A DNA stretch of 12,569 nucleotides from Elusimicrobia bacterium CG03_land_8_20_14_0_80_50_18 (GCA_002780705.1 PEUP01000078.1:480-13048); one strand, 5' to 3'. Counted from the stretch's first letter, positions 1 to 6,716 are shown. Notes: a model not told the origin generated them from the sequence alone. Program-made: numbers and translations.

Positions 1-183
1 GCGAAAGCCACAATGTCCCGCGGCGGCAAGAAAAGAAAAAAAGCGGCAAAGAAAAAAGTCGCAAAAAAGAAAGTCGTGAAGAAAAAAGCGGCGAAGAAGA
101 AAGTCGTGAAGAAAAAAGCGGCGAAGAAGAAAGTCGCAAAGAAAAAAGTCGCGAAAAAGAAAGTCGCGAAGAAAAAGAGATAG
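1..183 (+). CDS. Lysine-rich repeat tail protein, C-terminal part (5' end outside window)
   Basis: Frame 1 is open from the first base to a TAG at 181-183 and encodes 60 residues made almost entirely of Lys, Ala and Val. The pattern is a five-residue unit of two small residues and three lysines (VAKKK, VVKKK, AAKKK), ending KKKR. Such tails occur in histone H1-like bacterial proteins, in Lys-tailed HU-type proteins and at the ends of some ribosomal or RNA-binding proteins; they bind nucleic acid through charge. No folded domain is visible here, so the parent family cannot be named. An internal ATG at 13-15 could start a 56-residue basic protein, but no Shine-Dalgarno sequence precedes it, so a partial larger gene is more likely. 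A strong terminator follows 12 bases after the stop. Confidence 0.75.
   Translation, partial: AKATMSRGGKKRKKAAKKKVAKKKVVKKKAAKKKVVKKKAAKKKVAKKKVAKKKVAKKKR
73..132 (+). repeat. Two perfect 30-bp tandem copies inside a degenerate 15-bp repeat
   Basis: Bases 73-102 and 103-132 are identical 30-mers beginning gtcgtgaagaaa. They sit in a longer run of related 15-bp units from about 43 to 177. The period is a multiple of three, so copy number can change without breaking the reading frame of the Lys-rich tail. Confidence 0.9.
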
Positions 184-194
184 TTTTCTTTTGG

Positions 195-237
195 CCGCGC
201 CTTTCCCGATCATGTCGGGACAGGCGCGGTTTTTTTT
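195..237 (+). terminator. Intrinsic terminator after the Lys-rich gene
   Basis: The arms ccgcgcc (195-201) and ggcgcgg (223-229) pair perfectly. Inside them tcccga (204-209) pairs with tcggga (215-220) around a five-base loop. Eight T residues (230-237) follow at once. This is a textbook rho-independent terminator for the plus strand. No equivalent T-run exists for the minus strand, so it probably does not serve nadE. Confidence 0.92.
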
Positions 238-282
238 ATGCCCAGATGTGACTTCACCCCAACGGGATTTCGCCCCGGGATG

Positions 283-996
283 TCACCGGATTTTATATGT
301 GTCGGGAAATTTCAGTTTATGGACCGCCCGGCCGAGCATTTCTTTCGCCCGTTTTTTTTGCGCCGGCGTGATTCCCGCCGGTATCTTGCCCGCGCGGGCT
401 ATCTGATCCATTATCCCGTAGGTTAATCCTATTTCCTGTTCGTCGCTCTGGCCCGGCCACAGGCCAGCGCTCGGGGCTTTGTCAATGATTGCTTTCGGAA
501 TATCAAGTTTGGCGGCCAGCTCCCTCACCTGTTTCTTCAGGAGTTCGGCCAGAGGCAGCACATCCGCGGCCCCGTCGCCGTATTTTGTGAAATATCCGAA
601 TTTCAGTTCTGTTTTGTTAGATGTGCCGGTGACAAGGTAGTTTTTGCTGTTTGCAAAATAATAGATTGCGCTCATCCTGAGCCGCGCCTTTAGATTGCCC
701 CTGGCGGTTTTTGCGCTTTTAACGGGACAGGCTTTCAGGGCCGAAAGATATATTTTTGTCAGATCTATTACACGAAAGGGGATTTTGAATTTGCGCGCGA
801 ATTTCCTGGCGTCTTCAATATCTTCCCTGAGGGATTCGCATGGCAGAATCAGAGCCATGGTCTTCCCGCGTGAAGCCTTATGAGCCAGCACAGCCGCCAC
901 GGCGGAGTCTACCCCGCCGCTCAAGCCGAGCACAAAACCCGCGCAATGAGAGCTTTTGAGTTTTTTCCTCAGCCAACTTATGATTTTTTTTTCCAT
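283..996 (-). CDS. nadE: NAD+ synthetase, short ammonia-type
   Basis: This 237-residue protein makes NAD+ from deamido-NAD+ and ATP, the last step of NAD biosynthesis, in the cytosol. The ATP-pyrophosphatase P-loop SGGVDS is at residues 26-31. Further hallmarks are the GTSNKTE segment, YGDGAADVLP and PSAGLWPGQSDEQE, all close to the family consensus. The length fits the stand-alone synthetase without the glutaminase (nitrilase) domain, so the nitrogen donor is probably free ammonia. The start is placed at the ATG at 996 because MEKKIISWL aligns with the usual first helix; an in-frame ATG at 1032 would add 12 residues but would lie upstream of the best promoter. There is no clear Shine-Dalgarno sequence, and the -10 box lies 8 nt before this ATG. 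The gene is divergent from the HD-GYP gene. Confidence 0.95.
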   Translation of the reverse strand: MEKKIISWLRKKLKSSHCAGFVLGLSGGVDSAVAAVLAHKASRGKTMALILPCESLREDIEDARKFARKFKIPFRVIDLTKIYLSALKACPVKSAKTARGNLKARLRMSAIYYFANSKNYLVTGTSNKTELKFGYFTKYGDGAADVLPLAELLKKQVRELAAKLDIPKAIIDKAPSAGLWPGQSDEQEIGLTYGIMDQIARAGKIPAGITPAQKKRAKEMLGRAVHKLKFPDTYKIR

Positions 997-1000
997 CGGC

Positions 1001-1029
1001 TTCAATTGTACATAAAAATTTGCTAAAAT
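1001..1029 (+). promoter_or_regulatory. Probable promoter of the HD-GYP regulator gene (extended -10)
   Basis: TGCTAAAAT at 1021-1029 is an extended -10 element (TG, one base, TAAAAT). A weak -35 candidate, TTCAAT at 1001-1006, lies 17 nt upstream. The same TGCTAAAAT string precedes the tandem-REC gene at 4903-4911. Confidence 0.42.
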
Positions 1030-1032
1030 CAA
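1005..1032 (-). promoter_or_regulatory. Probable nadE promoter
   Basis: Read on the minus strand, TTGATT (1032-1027) is followed after 16 nt by TACAAT (1010-1005), five of six matches to the -10 consensus. The predicted start is two or three bases before the nadE ATG at 996. Its -35 box overlaps the -10 box of the divergent promoter. Confidence 0.5.
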
Positions 1033-1034
1033 AA

Positions 1035-1060
1035 AGGGCCGGATAGCGTTTGATGGCCCT
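1035..1060 (+). other. Small inverted repeat in the leader of the HD-GYP regulator gene
   Basis: agggcc at 1035-1040 and ggccct at 1055-1060 are perfect complements separated by 14 nt, ending four bases before the chosen ATG at 1065. A hairpin here could influence translation of a gene that has no Shine-Dalgarno sequence, but six pairs can arise by chance. Confidence 0.3.
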
Positions 1061-1064
1061 AATT

Positions 1065-2012
1065 ATGGAAAAAATACTGATTGTAGAAGACAACCCCGAT
1101 GGCGCAGAGGTGCTGAAAGACATATTGTCTGCCGAGGGTTATATTTGCGATATCGCGCCTGATGGCGTGACCGCGGAGCTTAAGGCGCCGATGAATGACT
1201 ACGGAGTGATACTTCTGGATATAATGCTGCCGGACAAAAGCGGTTTTGAGCTCCTGGAAAAATTTAAAAATGACTCATCCACCTCAATGACTCCCGTAAT
1301 CATGCTCACGGCCCTCAATGACACTCAATCCCGGATCAAAGGCTATAATCTCGGATGCAACGATTTTATATCCAAGCCCTATAATCATTACGAGCTCATC
1401 GCCAGGGTTAAAAATCATCTCAGACTGAAAAACGCCCTCGCTGACCTGGAAGACACCAATAATGTGCTCTACACTCTCGCCGCGGCGATAGAGGCGAAGG
1501 ATCTTTACACCCGCGGGCACTCCAACAGGGTGAGCAATTACTGTTATAATCTCGCAAAGAATCTCGGCTGGAGCGAGAATGACTGTATAGGGATAAAGCG
1601 CGCCGGGCTTCTGCACGACATAGGTAAGATAGGGGTGCCGGATTTTATACTGACAAAACCCGGCAGCCTGACGGCCGAGGAATATCAGATTATTAAAACC
1701 CATCCCGTGCTGAGCGCCGAGATATGTTTGTCGCTGACAAAGCTGAAGGACGCGATCCCTATTATCAAATACCATCACGAGCGTTACGACGGTAAGGGTT
1801 ATCCCGCGGGGCTTGCTTCCTCCGCCATACCGCTCGGCGCCCGCATCATGGCGGTCTGCGATTCATGGGACGCCATGACCTCGGACAGGGCATACCGGAA
1901 AAAAATCAACAGGGATGATGTTATCAGGATTCTTAACGCGAACGCCGGCGCGCAGTGGGACCCCGAAATAGTTAAAGCTTTTATTGCTTTTCTGAAAAAT
2001 AATCCCGAATGA
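1065..2012 (+). CDS. Response regulator with REC and HD-GYP domains (probable c-di-GMP phosphodiesterase)
   Basis: This 315-residue protein has an N-terminal receiver domain (about 1-120) with the acidic pair E8-D9, phospho-acceptor D52 in LLDIMLPDKSG, T82 and K104 before Pro. A helical linker leads to an HD-GYP domain (about 130-315) with H184-D185 in LLHDIGKIG and the signature HHERYDGKGYP at 237-247. Family knowledge says HD-GYP domains hydrolyse cyclic di-GMP using two or three metal ions, so phosphorylation probably controls second-messenger breakdown and thus motility or surface behaviour. No histidine kinase or GGDEF gene is in the window. ATG 1065 is chosen because MEKILIVEDN begins directly with the first REC strand; ATG 1053 would add four residues. 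The 3' end overlaps the convergent glycosyltransferase gene by 32 nt. Confidence 0.94.
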   Translation: MEKILIVEDNPDGAEVLKDILSAEGYICDIAPDGVTAELKAPMNDYGVILLDIMLPDKSGFELLEKFKNDSSTSMTPVIMLTALNDTQSRIKGYNLGCNDFISKPYNHYELIARVKNHLRLKNALADLEDTNNVLYTLAAAIEAKDLYTRGHSNRVSNYCYNLAKNLGWSENDCIGIKRAGLLHDIGKIGVPDFILTKPGSLTAEEYQIIKTHPVLSAEICLSLTKLKDAIPIIKYHHERYDGKGYPAGLASSAIPLGARIMAVCDSWDAMTSDRAYRKKINRDDVIRILNANAGAQWDPEIVKAFIAFLKNNPE

Positions 2013-3798
2013 TTTTTTCCGCGGAGGGGTTGAGCTTTACGGCTTTTCTGAATTCCGATTCCGCTCTCGCCTTCTGTCCGCGCGCGTGGTATATGGAGCC
2101 CATTATCAGCCGCGCCTTGTAATCGTCGCTGATATCATAAATATATATTGACGAGCCGCATATTTTTACGGGTTTTATGGAAAGAAAATATCCGAAAGGC
2201 CTGCTGTAATGGCCTAAATATATACCCTGCAAATTTGTGGCGCTCAATGCGAAATATTCTTTTCCGGTGTTTTCAGCGCTGATCATTTCTCCGCCGCGCT
2301 CCACAGGCGTAGCCATAAGACATCCCTGATAGCGGATACCGTAATATTCGGGCGAACCGGAGCCGAAATACGAAAGTGTGAGAGGCGGTTTGCCTTCTTT
2401 TTCCCACCATTGGGCAAGCTGTTTTAAGCCCTGCCCCCAGTCTAGATTTGAATCGCCCAGATATTTGATGCCTTGTTTCGGCCCGCCCAGCGTGAAATTA
2501 AAATGAGAGATATAGTCAGGAAAGATCAGCAGATTTTCAAAAATGGCAAGGGCGGCTATAGCCGCGGGGGCCCGGCCTTTCAGGAGCTTTGCCGCGCGGG
2601 AAAAGAAAAGAAATCCGAAAGGCCATAAAAGAATGACATGCCGTATGCCGATGTTCAGGTTGCTGAGCATCATAAAAATCAGGAAAGCCGCGGAAGGCAG
2701 AATAAAAAACATCTCGTCCTTTTTTATTTTCAAGCTTTTGACGCTTAGTGCTGACAGAGCGGCAAGAACAATGCCAGCGAGAGTGCTTTTAAGAAGCATG
2801 GCCAGCGGGAAATAATAGAGCCAGCCTTTTACGGAATACATCCCGAGCAGATAGGCGCTGTGACCGCGCCGCGAATGGAAGAAACTGTAGGCTATGCCCT
2901 TGAGATAGGTCTCGGGGAGGAAGGATATTTTTGCGGCAAGATTCAGCGGCCCGCGTACAAAAAGCGGCAGTGACTTCAGTTCATCCGCATGGAAGAAAGC
3001 GCCGCAAACGGGTTCCGTGAATCCGTAGCAGAGGTTTATAATGAAAATGAGCAAAGGTATCTGAATCAAAAAATGCATGGCGAATTTCTTTTTGTCGCCA
3101 GTCCAGCAAAAGGCGCTCAGTTGGAAGATGGAAAAATAAAAAACGGCGCTGTGTTTGGATGAGAGCGACAGAGCCCATAGAGTTGAGGAGAGCAGATAAT
3201 TTTTCAAATCCTGTTTCTTTGTGTAGCGCCACAAAAAGTATGCCGCCATAACGGCAAAAGCGGCGCTGCCGAAATCTGTTGTCACGAGTCCGGCGTGGGC
3301 GAGCAGATTGGGTGAGAGGGCGAGCATGAGGGCGCTGATATCGGCGGCTCTTCCGCCGTAGAGTTCCTTTGCCCAGCGGTGCAGGATAATTATGAGGGGT
3401 ATTCCCACAAGAAGCAGAAGCAGACGGCCTGTGAATAAAAGCCGGTCCGTATCGCTTCCGTTTATGAAAAACACTTTATCGGCGAAGGCGAAATCTTTGC
3501 TCGGCGACCACTTGTTAACGCGTATTTCCTCGTCCGTCCTTATCAGGTGTTCCCGGGCGGGGAGTATCGCTTTCGCGAAATACCCGGACAGCCCGGCTAT
3601 GTATCTTAAAAGGGGAGGGTGTTCTATGCCAAACCTGAAATTACTGAATTCGCGGTAGGCGATTCCATCGGCAAGATGCAGTGTTTCGTCGTAAACAGGA
3701 GATTTTTTCAGTGTGCTGGATATGGCGAGAATGATAAACAGCGTTACGGAGATCCACAGCGGAATGAAAGATTTTTGATTTTTCTTGCGGTCTTTCAT
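1981..3798 (-). CDS. GT-C membrane glycosyltransferase (PMT/ArnT-like) with C-terminal TPR-like segment
   Basis: This 605-residue integral membrane protein has about a dozen hydrophobic segments. The first luminal/periplasmic loop carries PVYDETLH (D37-E38), where GT-C enzymes place the catalytic acidic residue, and EHPPLLRYIAG (59-69) is typical of the PMT_2/ArnT branch. A later loop has GDSNLDWGQGL near residue 450, frequent in uncharacterised bacterial members. Family enzymes move a sugar from a lipid-phosphate carrier to protein or lipid on the outer side of the inner membrane; donor and acceptor are unknown here. The last 45 residues (HARGQKARAESEFRKAVKLNP) look like one TPR repeat. The gene starts 3 bases after the stop of the transporter gene, so the two form an operon, without a clear Shine-Dalgarno sequence. 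Its 3' end overlaps the HD-GYP gene. Confidence 0.85.
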   Translation of the reverse strand: MKDRKKNQKSFIPLWISVTLFIILAISSTLKKSPVYDETLHLADGIAYREFSNFRFGIEHPPLLRYIAGLSGYFAKAILPAREHLIRTDEEIRVNKWSPSKDFAFADKVFFINGSDTDRLLFTGRLLLLLVGIPLIIILHRWAKELYGGRAADISALMLALSPNLLAHAGLVTTDFGSAAFAVMAAYFLWRYTKKQDLKNYLLSSTLWALSLSSKHSAVFYFSIFQLSAFCWTGDKKKFAMHFLIQIPLLIFIINLCYGFTEPVCGAFFHADELKSLPLFVRGPLNLAAKISFLPETYLKGIAYSFFHSRRGHSAYLLGMYSVKGWLYYFPLAMLLKSTLAGIVLAALSALSVKSLKIKKDEMFFILPSAAFLIFMMLSNLNIGIRHVILLWPFGFLFFSRAAKLLKGRAPAAIAALAIFENLLIFPDYISHFNFTLGGPKQGIKYLGDSNLDWGQGLKQLAQWWEKEGKPPLTLSYFGSGSPEYYGIRYQGCLMATPVERGGEMISAENTGKEYFALSATNLQGIYLGHYSRPFGYFLSIKPVKICGSSIYIYDISDDYKARLIMGSIYHARGQKARAESEFRKAVKLNPSAEKIIRDYFSEKQ

Positions 3799-3801
3799 GG
3801 T

Positions 3802-4656
3802 CTAAGAAAAAAGATAGAGCAGGGCGTTTCCGGCAATGATCACCGCGGCCGCCCCGAGACGCCGGATACGCTCTTTTTCTTTGAACAGCAGAAGCCCTCC
3901 CGCTACGGCTATCAGGACACCCGAGCGTTTGACAGCTATGAGATAGGACACCTTAGTCAGTTCCAACGCGGCCATGTGCGTCATAAAAAGCGCGGCGTTC
4001 AGTATGCCGCAGCCCAGCAGATATTTTATATCCTTTTTTTTTATTGATGCACTGCGCTTCATAAAAAAGGGGAAGGTCATAAGCGTTATGAGGGCGCACA
4101 CATAGAAGGGATAACTTGCCACGGAAGATTTTTCCAGAGCCAGTTTGTCAAAATTAGCCACGAAAGCCCACAGGCCCACTGTGAGGAATGCCCACCTGAC
4201 GCCTCTCTCGTCGCTGATTTTTTTTAAAGGTTCCGCGAGATTTTTGCCTGCCGTCAGCATATAGCAGCCTCCGACGGTGAGCATCATGGCGGCGGCCGCG
4301 GGGGCCGTCGGGAATTCCCCTAAAAGCAGTGCCGAGACGGGTATGACAAAAATGGGAGACATGGCGAGGATGGGCATTATGAGAGAGGCCTCTGAATGCT
4401 TGAGGGCTTTTATGCTCGCGTAAAAACCCACGCAATTTCCGATGGCCGCGGCCGCGGCTACGGGCCAGAAGCCGGGCGGCGGAAGCGGCGCTCCTTCTTT
4501 GAGAAAAGGTATAAGAAGCAGCGGCAGGGCAAAGGCAAAGTATGAAAAGAGGATCACGGAGGGTTCCGAAATGTTCTGTAAATGCAGATAGCGCACATAC
4601 AGTCCAAGGACGCCGAAAATAATCGCGCACAATGAGGCGGGGATAAACCAGTTCAT
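3802..4656 (-). CDS. DMT-superfamily (EamA-type) transporter
   Basis: This 284-residue, very hydrophobic protein has about ten predicted membrane segments arranged as two similar EamA halves. The segments ending near PVSALLLGE in the first half and GGLLLFKEKERIRRLG in the second sit at the equivalent position of each repeat, as in drug/metabolite or sugar-phosphate exporters. The substrate cannot be read from sequence. The start is placed at the ATG at 4656 (MNWFIPASL) because a -10 box sits 5 nt before it; the longer reading from 4728 would add 24 residues and begin inside a palindromic repeat. The gene is followed after 3 bases by the membrane glycosyltransferase, so the transporter may supply a precursor or lipid carrier for it, which is inference from adjacency only. 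Confidence 0.85.
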   Translation of the reverse strand: MNWFIPASLCAIIFGVLGLYVRYLHLQNISEPSVILFSYFAFALPLLLIPFLKEGAPLPPPGFWPVAAAAAIGNCVGFYASIKALKHSEASLIMPILAMSPIFVIPVSALLLGEFPTAPAAAAMMLTVGGCYMLTAGKNLAEPLKKISDERGVRWAFLTVGLWAFVANFDKLALEKSSVASYPFYVCALITLMTFPFFMKRSASIKKKDIKYLLGCGILNAALFMTHMAALELTKVSYLIAVKRSGVLIAVAGGLLLFKEKERIRRLGAAAVIIAGNALLYLFS

Positions 4657-4661
4657 TGTTA

Positions 4662-4689
4662 ATATTACAAAAAAGACGGCAAAAGTTAA
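4662..4689 (-). promoter_or_regulatory. Probable promoter of the transporter-glycosyltransferase operon
   Basis: On the minus strand TTAACT (4689-4684) is followed after 16 nt by TAATAT (4667-4662). Only five bases separate the -10 box from the ATG at 4656, so transcription should begin at or next to the start codon, giving a leaderless message. Confidence 0.5.
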
Positions 4690-4713
4690 AAGCCGGCCGC
4701 GTGTCCCGATAGA

Positions 4714-4772
4714 TTGTAGCTGCCGCATTGCTATGCGGCCTTTGATGGCGGGATAGCAATCCCGCGGCTACA
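4714..4772. repeat. Palindromic REP-like element, copy 1 (two hairpins inside an outer stem)
   Basis: tgtagc (4715-4720) pairs with gctaca (4767-4772). Between them lie two perfect hairpins: gccgcat/atgcggc (4722-4728 and 4733-4739, loop of 4) and gcgggat/atcccgc (4748-4754 and 4759-4765, loop of 4). The clover-like fold and intergenic position suit a REP or MITE-type repeat. The element begins with the 12-mer ttgtagctgccg, which recurs in copy 2. Confidence 0.72.
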
Positions 4773-4784
4773 CTTTTTATTGCC

Positions 4785-4849
4785 TTGTAGCTGCCGGTAG
4801 GCAGGCTGTCCCGATATTATTTATCGAGGTTGGAAAACCCCTCCTACAA
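4785..4849. repeat. Palindromic REP-like element, copy 2 (degenerate)
   Basis: This copy starts with the same 12-mer ttgtagctgccg (4785-4796). ttgtag (4785-4790) pairs with ctacaa (4844-4849), and ctgcc (4791-4795) with ggcag (4800-4804). The second inner hairpin of copy 1 is replaced by unrelated sequence containing weaker stems, such as ggtt and aacc. It seems to be a diverged relative of copy 1 in the same orientation. Confidence 0.55.
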
Positions 4850-4884
4850 AATATCGAACCCGAGGCGGAGAGCCGGGAAGATTT

Positions 4885-4911
4885 TTGAAATCGCGCGTTA
4901 AATGCTAAAAT
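4885..4911 (+). promoter_or_regulatory. Probable promoter of the tandem-REC gene
   Basis: TTGAAA (4885-4890), a 15-nt spacer and the extended -10 TGCTAAAAT (4903-4911). The ATG at 4918 begins 6 nt after the -10 box, exactly where transcription should start. The short spacer is partly offset by the TG extension. Confidence 0.52.
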
Positions 4912-4917
4912 AAATAA

Positions 4918-5682
4918 ATGGCGAAACAGAAAATACTCATAGTTGACGATGATAAGGATGCCAACGATATTGTCAGAGACTGCCTGGATGCGGCCGGCTA
5001 CGCGACAATACAGGCATTCACGGCGGAAGAGGCGATAGAAAAAGCCGACGCCGCCCGGTTGGACCTTGTGGTGCTGGACATCAATCTGCCGGACGGCAGC
5101 GGCGAGATGGTCTATGCCGCTCTTCAGGGGATGACCTCAACGAAGTCTCTTCCCGTGGTTATCATATCCGGCGAAACACCGGCCCGGGTGCGGAAAATGC
5201 AGAGTGTCAAGGACATCCCGGCAGCGGACATTTTCGTCAAACCGCTGGATATCTCCGCATTCCTTGAGCGTGTTCATTTTTATCTCGCTGAGAAAAAAAA
5301 ACGGGCCCTCCGCCGGATTCTCATAGTGGACGATGACAGTTTCACAAATGAGATAATAAAAGAAAATCTTGAGGCCGCCGGCTACAGCACGCTGTCGGCC
5401 TTCGGGGGTTATGATGCCCTGGCTCTGGCGAAAGAGAAAAGGCCGGACCTGATTCTGCTGGATCTGAACCTGCCCGCGGGAAGCGGTTCCCTCGCCTACA
5501 CCGTTCTGCAAAGCCTTGACGGGCTCAGCGGTATACCCGTTATAATAATTTCCGGGGAAGACCCTGAGGTTATCAGGAGGATGCAGACGGGCAAAACCAT
5601 TAGCTGCGAGGATATTTTCCTTAAGCCACTGGATTTCAGGCGTCTTTTTATGAGGATAGCGCGGCGCCTTTCCGAAAAATAA
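4918..5682 (+). CDS. Tandem receiver-domain protein (REC-REC), no output domain
   Basis: This 254-residue cytosolic protein consists of two complete receiver domains. REC1 (about 4-123) has D10-D11-D12, phospho-acceptor D54 in VLDINLPDGSG, S84 and K108. REC2 (about 132-252) repeats the pattern with D138-D139-D140, D182 in LLDLNLPAGSG, S212 and K236. The halves are clearly similar to each other (both have the ISGE and FxKPLD segments), which points to an internal duplication. No DNA-binding, enzymatic or histidine kinase part is present, so it probably acts through protein-protein contacts or as a phosphate relay or sink. No cognate kinase lies nearby. The start follows the promoter so closely that no Shine-Dalgarno sequence is possible. 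Confidence 0.93.
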   Translation: MAKQKILIVDDDKDANDIVRDCLDAAGYATIQAFTAEEAIEKADAARLDLVVLDINLPDGSGEMVYAALQGMTSTKSLPVVIISGETPARVRKMQSVKDIPAADIFVKPLDISAFLERVHFYLAEKKKRALRRILIVDDDSFTNEIIKENLEAAGYSTLSAFGGYDALALAKEKRPDLILLDLNLPAGSGSLAYTVLQSLDGLSGIPVIIISGEDPEVIRRMQTGKTISCEDIFLKPLDFRRLFMRIARRLSEK

Positions 5683-5685
5683 TGA

Positions 5686-5715
5686 TTGCGGATAACGCCG
5701 GCCTTTTGGTATATT
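5686..5715 (+). promoter_or_regulatory. Probable promoter of the epimerase gene
   Basis: TTGCGG (5686-5691), an 18-nt spacer and TATATT (5710-5715), directly after the stop codon of the tandem-REC gene. The ATG at 5722 begins 6 nt after the -10 box, again predicting a leaderless transcript. This supports ATG 5722 over the upstream non-ATG extension. Confidence 0.52.
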
Positions 5716-5721
5716 GGTGCT

Positions 5722-6663
5722 ATGACAACAGATAATCAATCCGGATGCAATTGTGGCCGCCCGCTGAAGCTCCTCGTGACAGGCGCTGCCGGTTTTATAG
5801 GTTCCAATCTCACCCTTGAATTACAGAGCAGATGGCCGGATGCGGAAATTACCGCCGTTGATAATTTTTTCTCGGGAGCTGAGGAAAATCTGCGCGGCTT
5901 TAAAGGAAAATTTGAAAACAGGGATGTATCAAAAGAGCAGGCTCTTTCGGGCGACTATGATATAATTTTTCACGAGGCCGCCATAACAGACCCCCGTTAC
6001 GGCGATGACAGGCAGATGCTGAGATCCAATATTGAGGGCTTCAGGAATATAATCGCTCTGGCGCAGTCTTCGGGGGCGAAACTGATATACGCTTCATCCG
6101 CCAGCATGTACGGCAACGGGGCTGCGCCGCAGAAAGAAGATCAGGAAAAACATATTCTGAGCGCCTATGCCGAAAGCAAGCTGGCTATGGATGAGATGGC
6201 GCGGGATTTATTCAATAAGATGCATATTGTCGGCCTTAGATATTTCAATGTTTTCGGCCCGGGCGAAGCCCACAAGGGACGCCCCGCGAGCATGATATAT
6301 CATCTGACGAGGCAGATGAAAGGCGGCGCGCGCCCCCGCATTTTCAAAATGGGAGAACAGAAAAGAGATCACATCTATGTGAAAGACGCTGTTGAGGCCA
6401 CAATCCTTGCCGCGGATGCCCGCAAGAGCGGCGTTTATAATGTCGGCACCGGCACGGCGGTGGATTTTAACGGGCTTGTCGCCGATATAAACTCCGTTCT
6501 CGGCATCTCGCTTGAAGCGGAATACATAGATAATCCTTATGAGGGCACATATCAGAATCACACACAGGCGGACACTTCCGCCGCGGAGAAATATCTCGGT
6601 TTCAAAGCCCGCTACAGCCTCAAAGACGGCATCAAAGATTACATAGAAAATCACAGACTGTAG
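5722..6663 (+). CDS. hldD: HldD/RfaD-like NAD-dependent sugar epimerase (extended SDR)
   Basis: This 313-residue protein has an extended short-chain dehydrogenase fold: nucleotide-binding TGAAGFIG at 20-27, acidic D47 after the second strand, catalytic S126 and Y149-xxx-K153 (YAESK). The C-terminal half resembles ADP-L-glycero-D-manno-heptose 6-epimerase: GLRYFNVFGP, EAHKGRPASM, EQKRDHIYVKD and YQNHTQADTS all match segments of that family. HldD completes activated heptose for the lipopolysaccharide inner core, which would imply a Gram-negative-type envelope. Related SDR epimerases acting on other nucleotide sugars cannot be excluded, because no other heptose gene is present. The N-terminus has about 15 extra residues with a CNC motif before the first strand, which is unusual. 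No convincing terminator follows. Confidence 0.8.
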   Translation: MTTDNQSGCNCGRPLKLLVTGAAGFIGSNLTLELQSRWPDAEITAVDNFFSGAEENLRGFKGKFENRDVSKEQALSGDYDIIFHEAAITDPRYGDDRQMLRSNIEGFRNIIALAQSSGAKLIYASSASMYGNGAAPQKEDQEKHILSAYAESKLAMDEMARDLFNKMHIVGLRYFNVFGPGEAHKGRPASMIYHLTRQMKGGARPRIFKMGEQKRDHIYVKDAVEATILAADARKSGVYNVGTGTAVDFNGLVADINSVLGISLEAEYIDNPYEGTYQNHTQADTSAAEKYLGFKARYSLKDGIKDYIENHRL

Positions 6664-6716
6664 TTTCGCCAGCCGTTGCCCCGGAGATATCCGACCCCGC
6701 TTTTTTTGACAAGTCA

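Noticed and set aside
43..177. Regular repeats at the left edge as a CRISPR array
   Set aside because: Units are directly adjacent without spacers and encode a periodic Lys-rich peptide in one frame.
248..286. gtgac/gtcac inverted repeat at the nadE stop as its terminator
   Set aside because: The arms are five bases and 29 bases apart, with no T-run on the minus strand; too weak to call.
1284..1778. Long minus-strand open frame opposite the HD-GYP gene
   Set aside because: It mirrors a strongly conserved REC/HD-GYP coding region and its translation shows no recognisable domain; it is an antisense shadow.
4657..4728. 24-residue N-terminal extension of the EamA transporter starting in the palindromic repeat
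   Set aside because: The start codon would be part of a repeat hairpin and the promoter-like -10 box lies downstream of it; ATG 4656 gives a normal first membrane helix.
5686..5721. Upstream ATT start for the epimerase
   Set aside because: It lies in the predicted promoter (-35 and -10 boxes), uses a very rare start codon and adds residues with no family match; ATG 5722 is preferred.
6682..6707. Terminator after the epimerase (cgga/tccg followed by seven T)
   Set aside because: The stem has only four pairs and seven unpaired bases separate it from the T-run, so it is not convincing.
6706..6711. First TTGACA upstream of fur as a second -35 box
   Set aside because: The distance to TATAAT is 28 nt, far outside the usual range, and no second -10 box is present at 16-18 nt.
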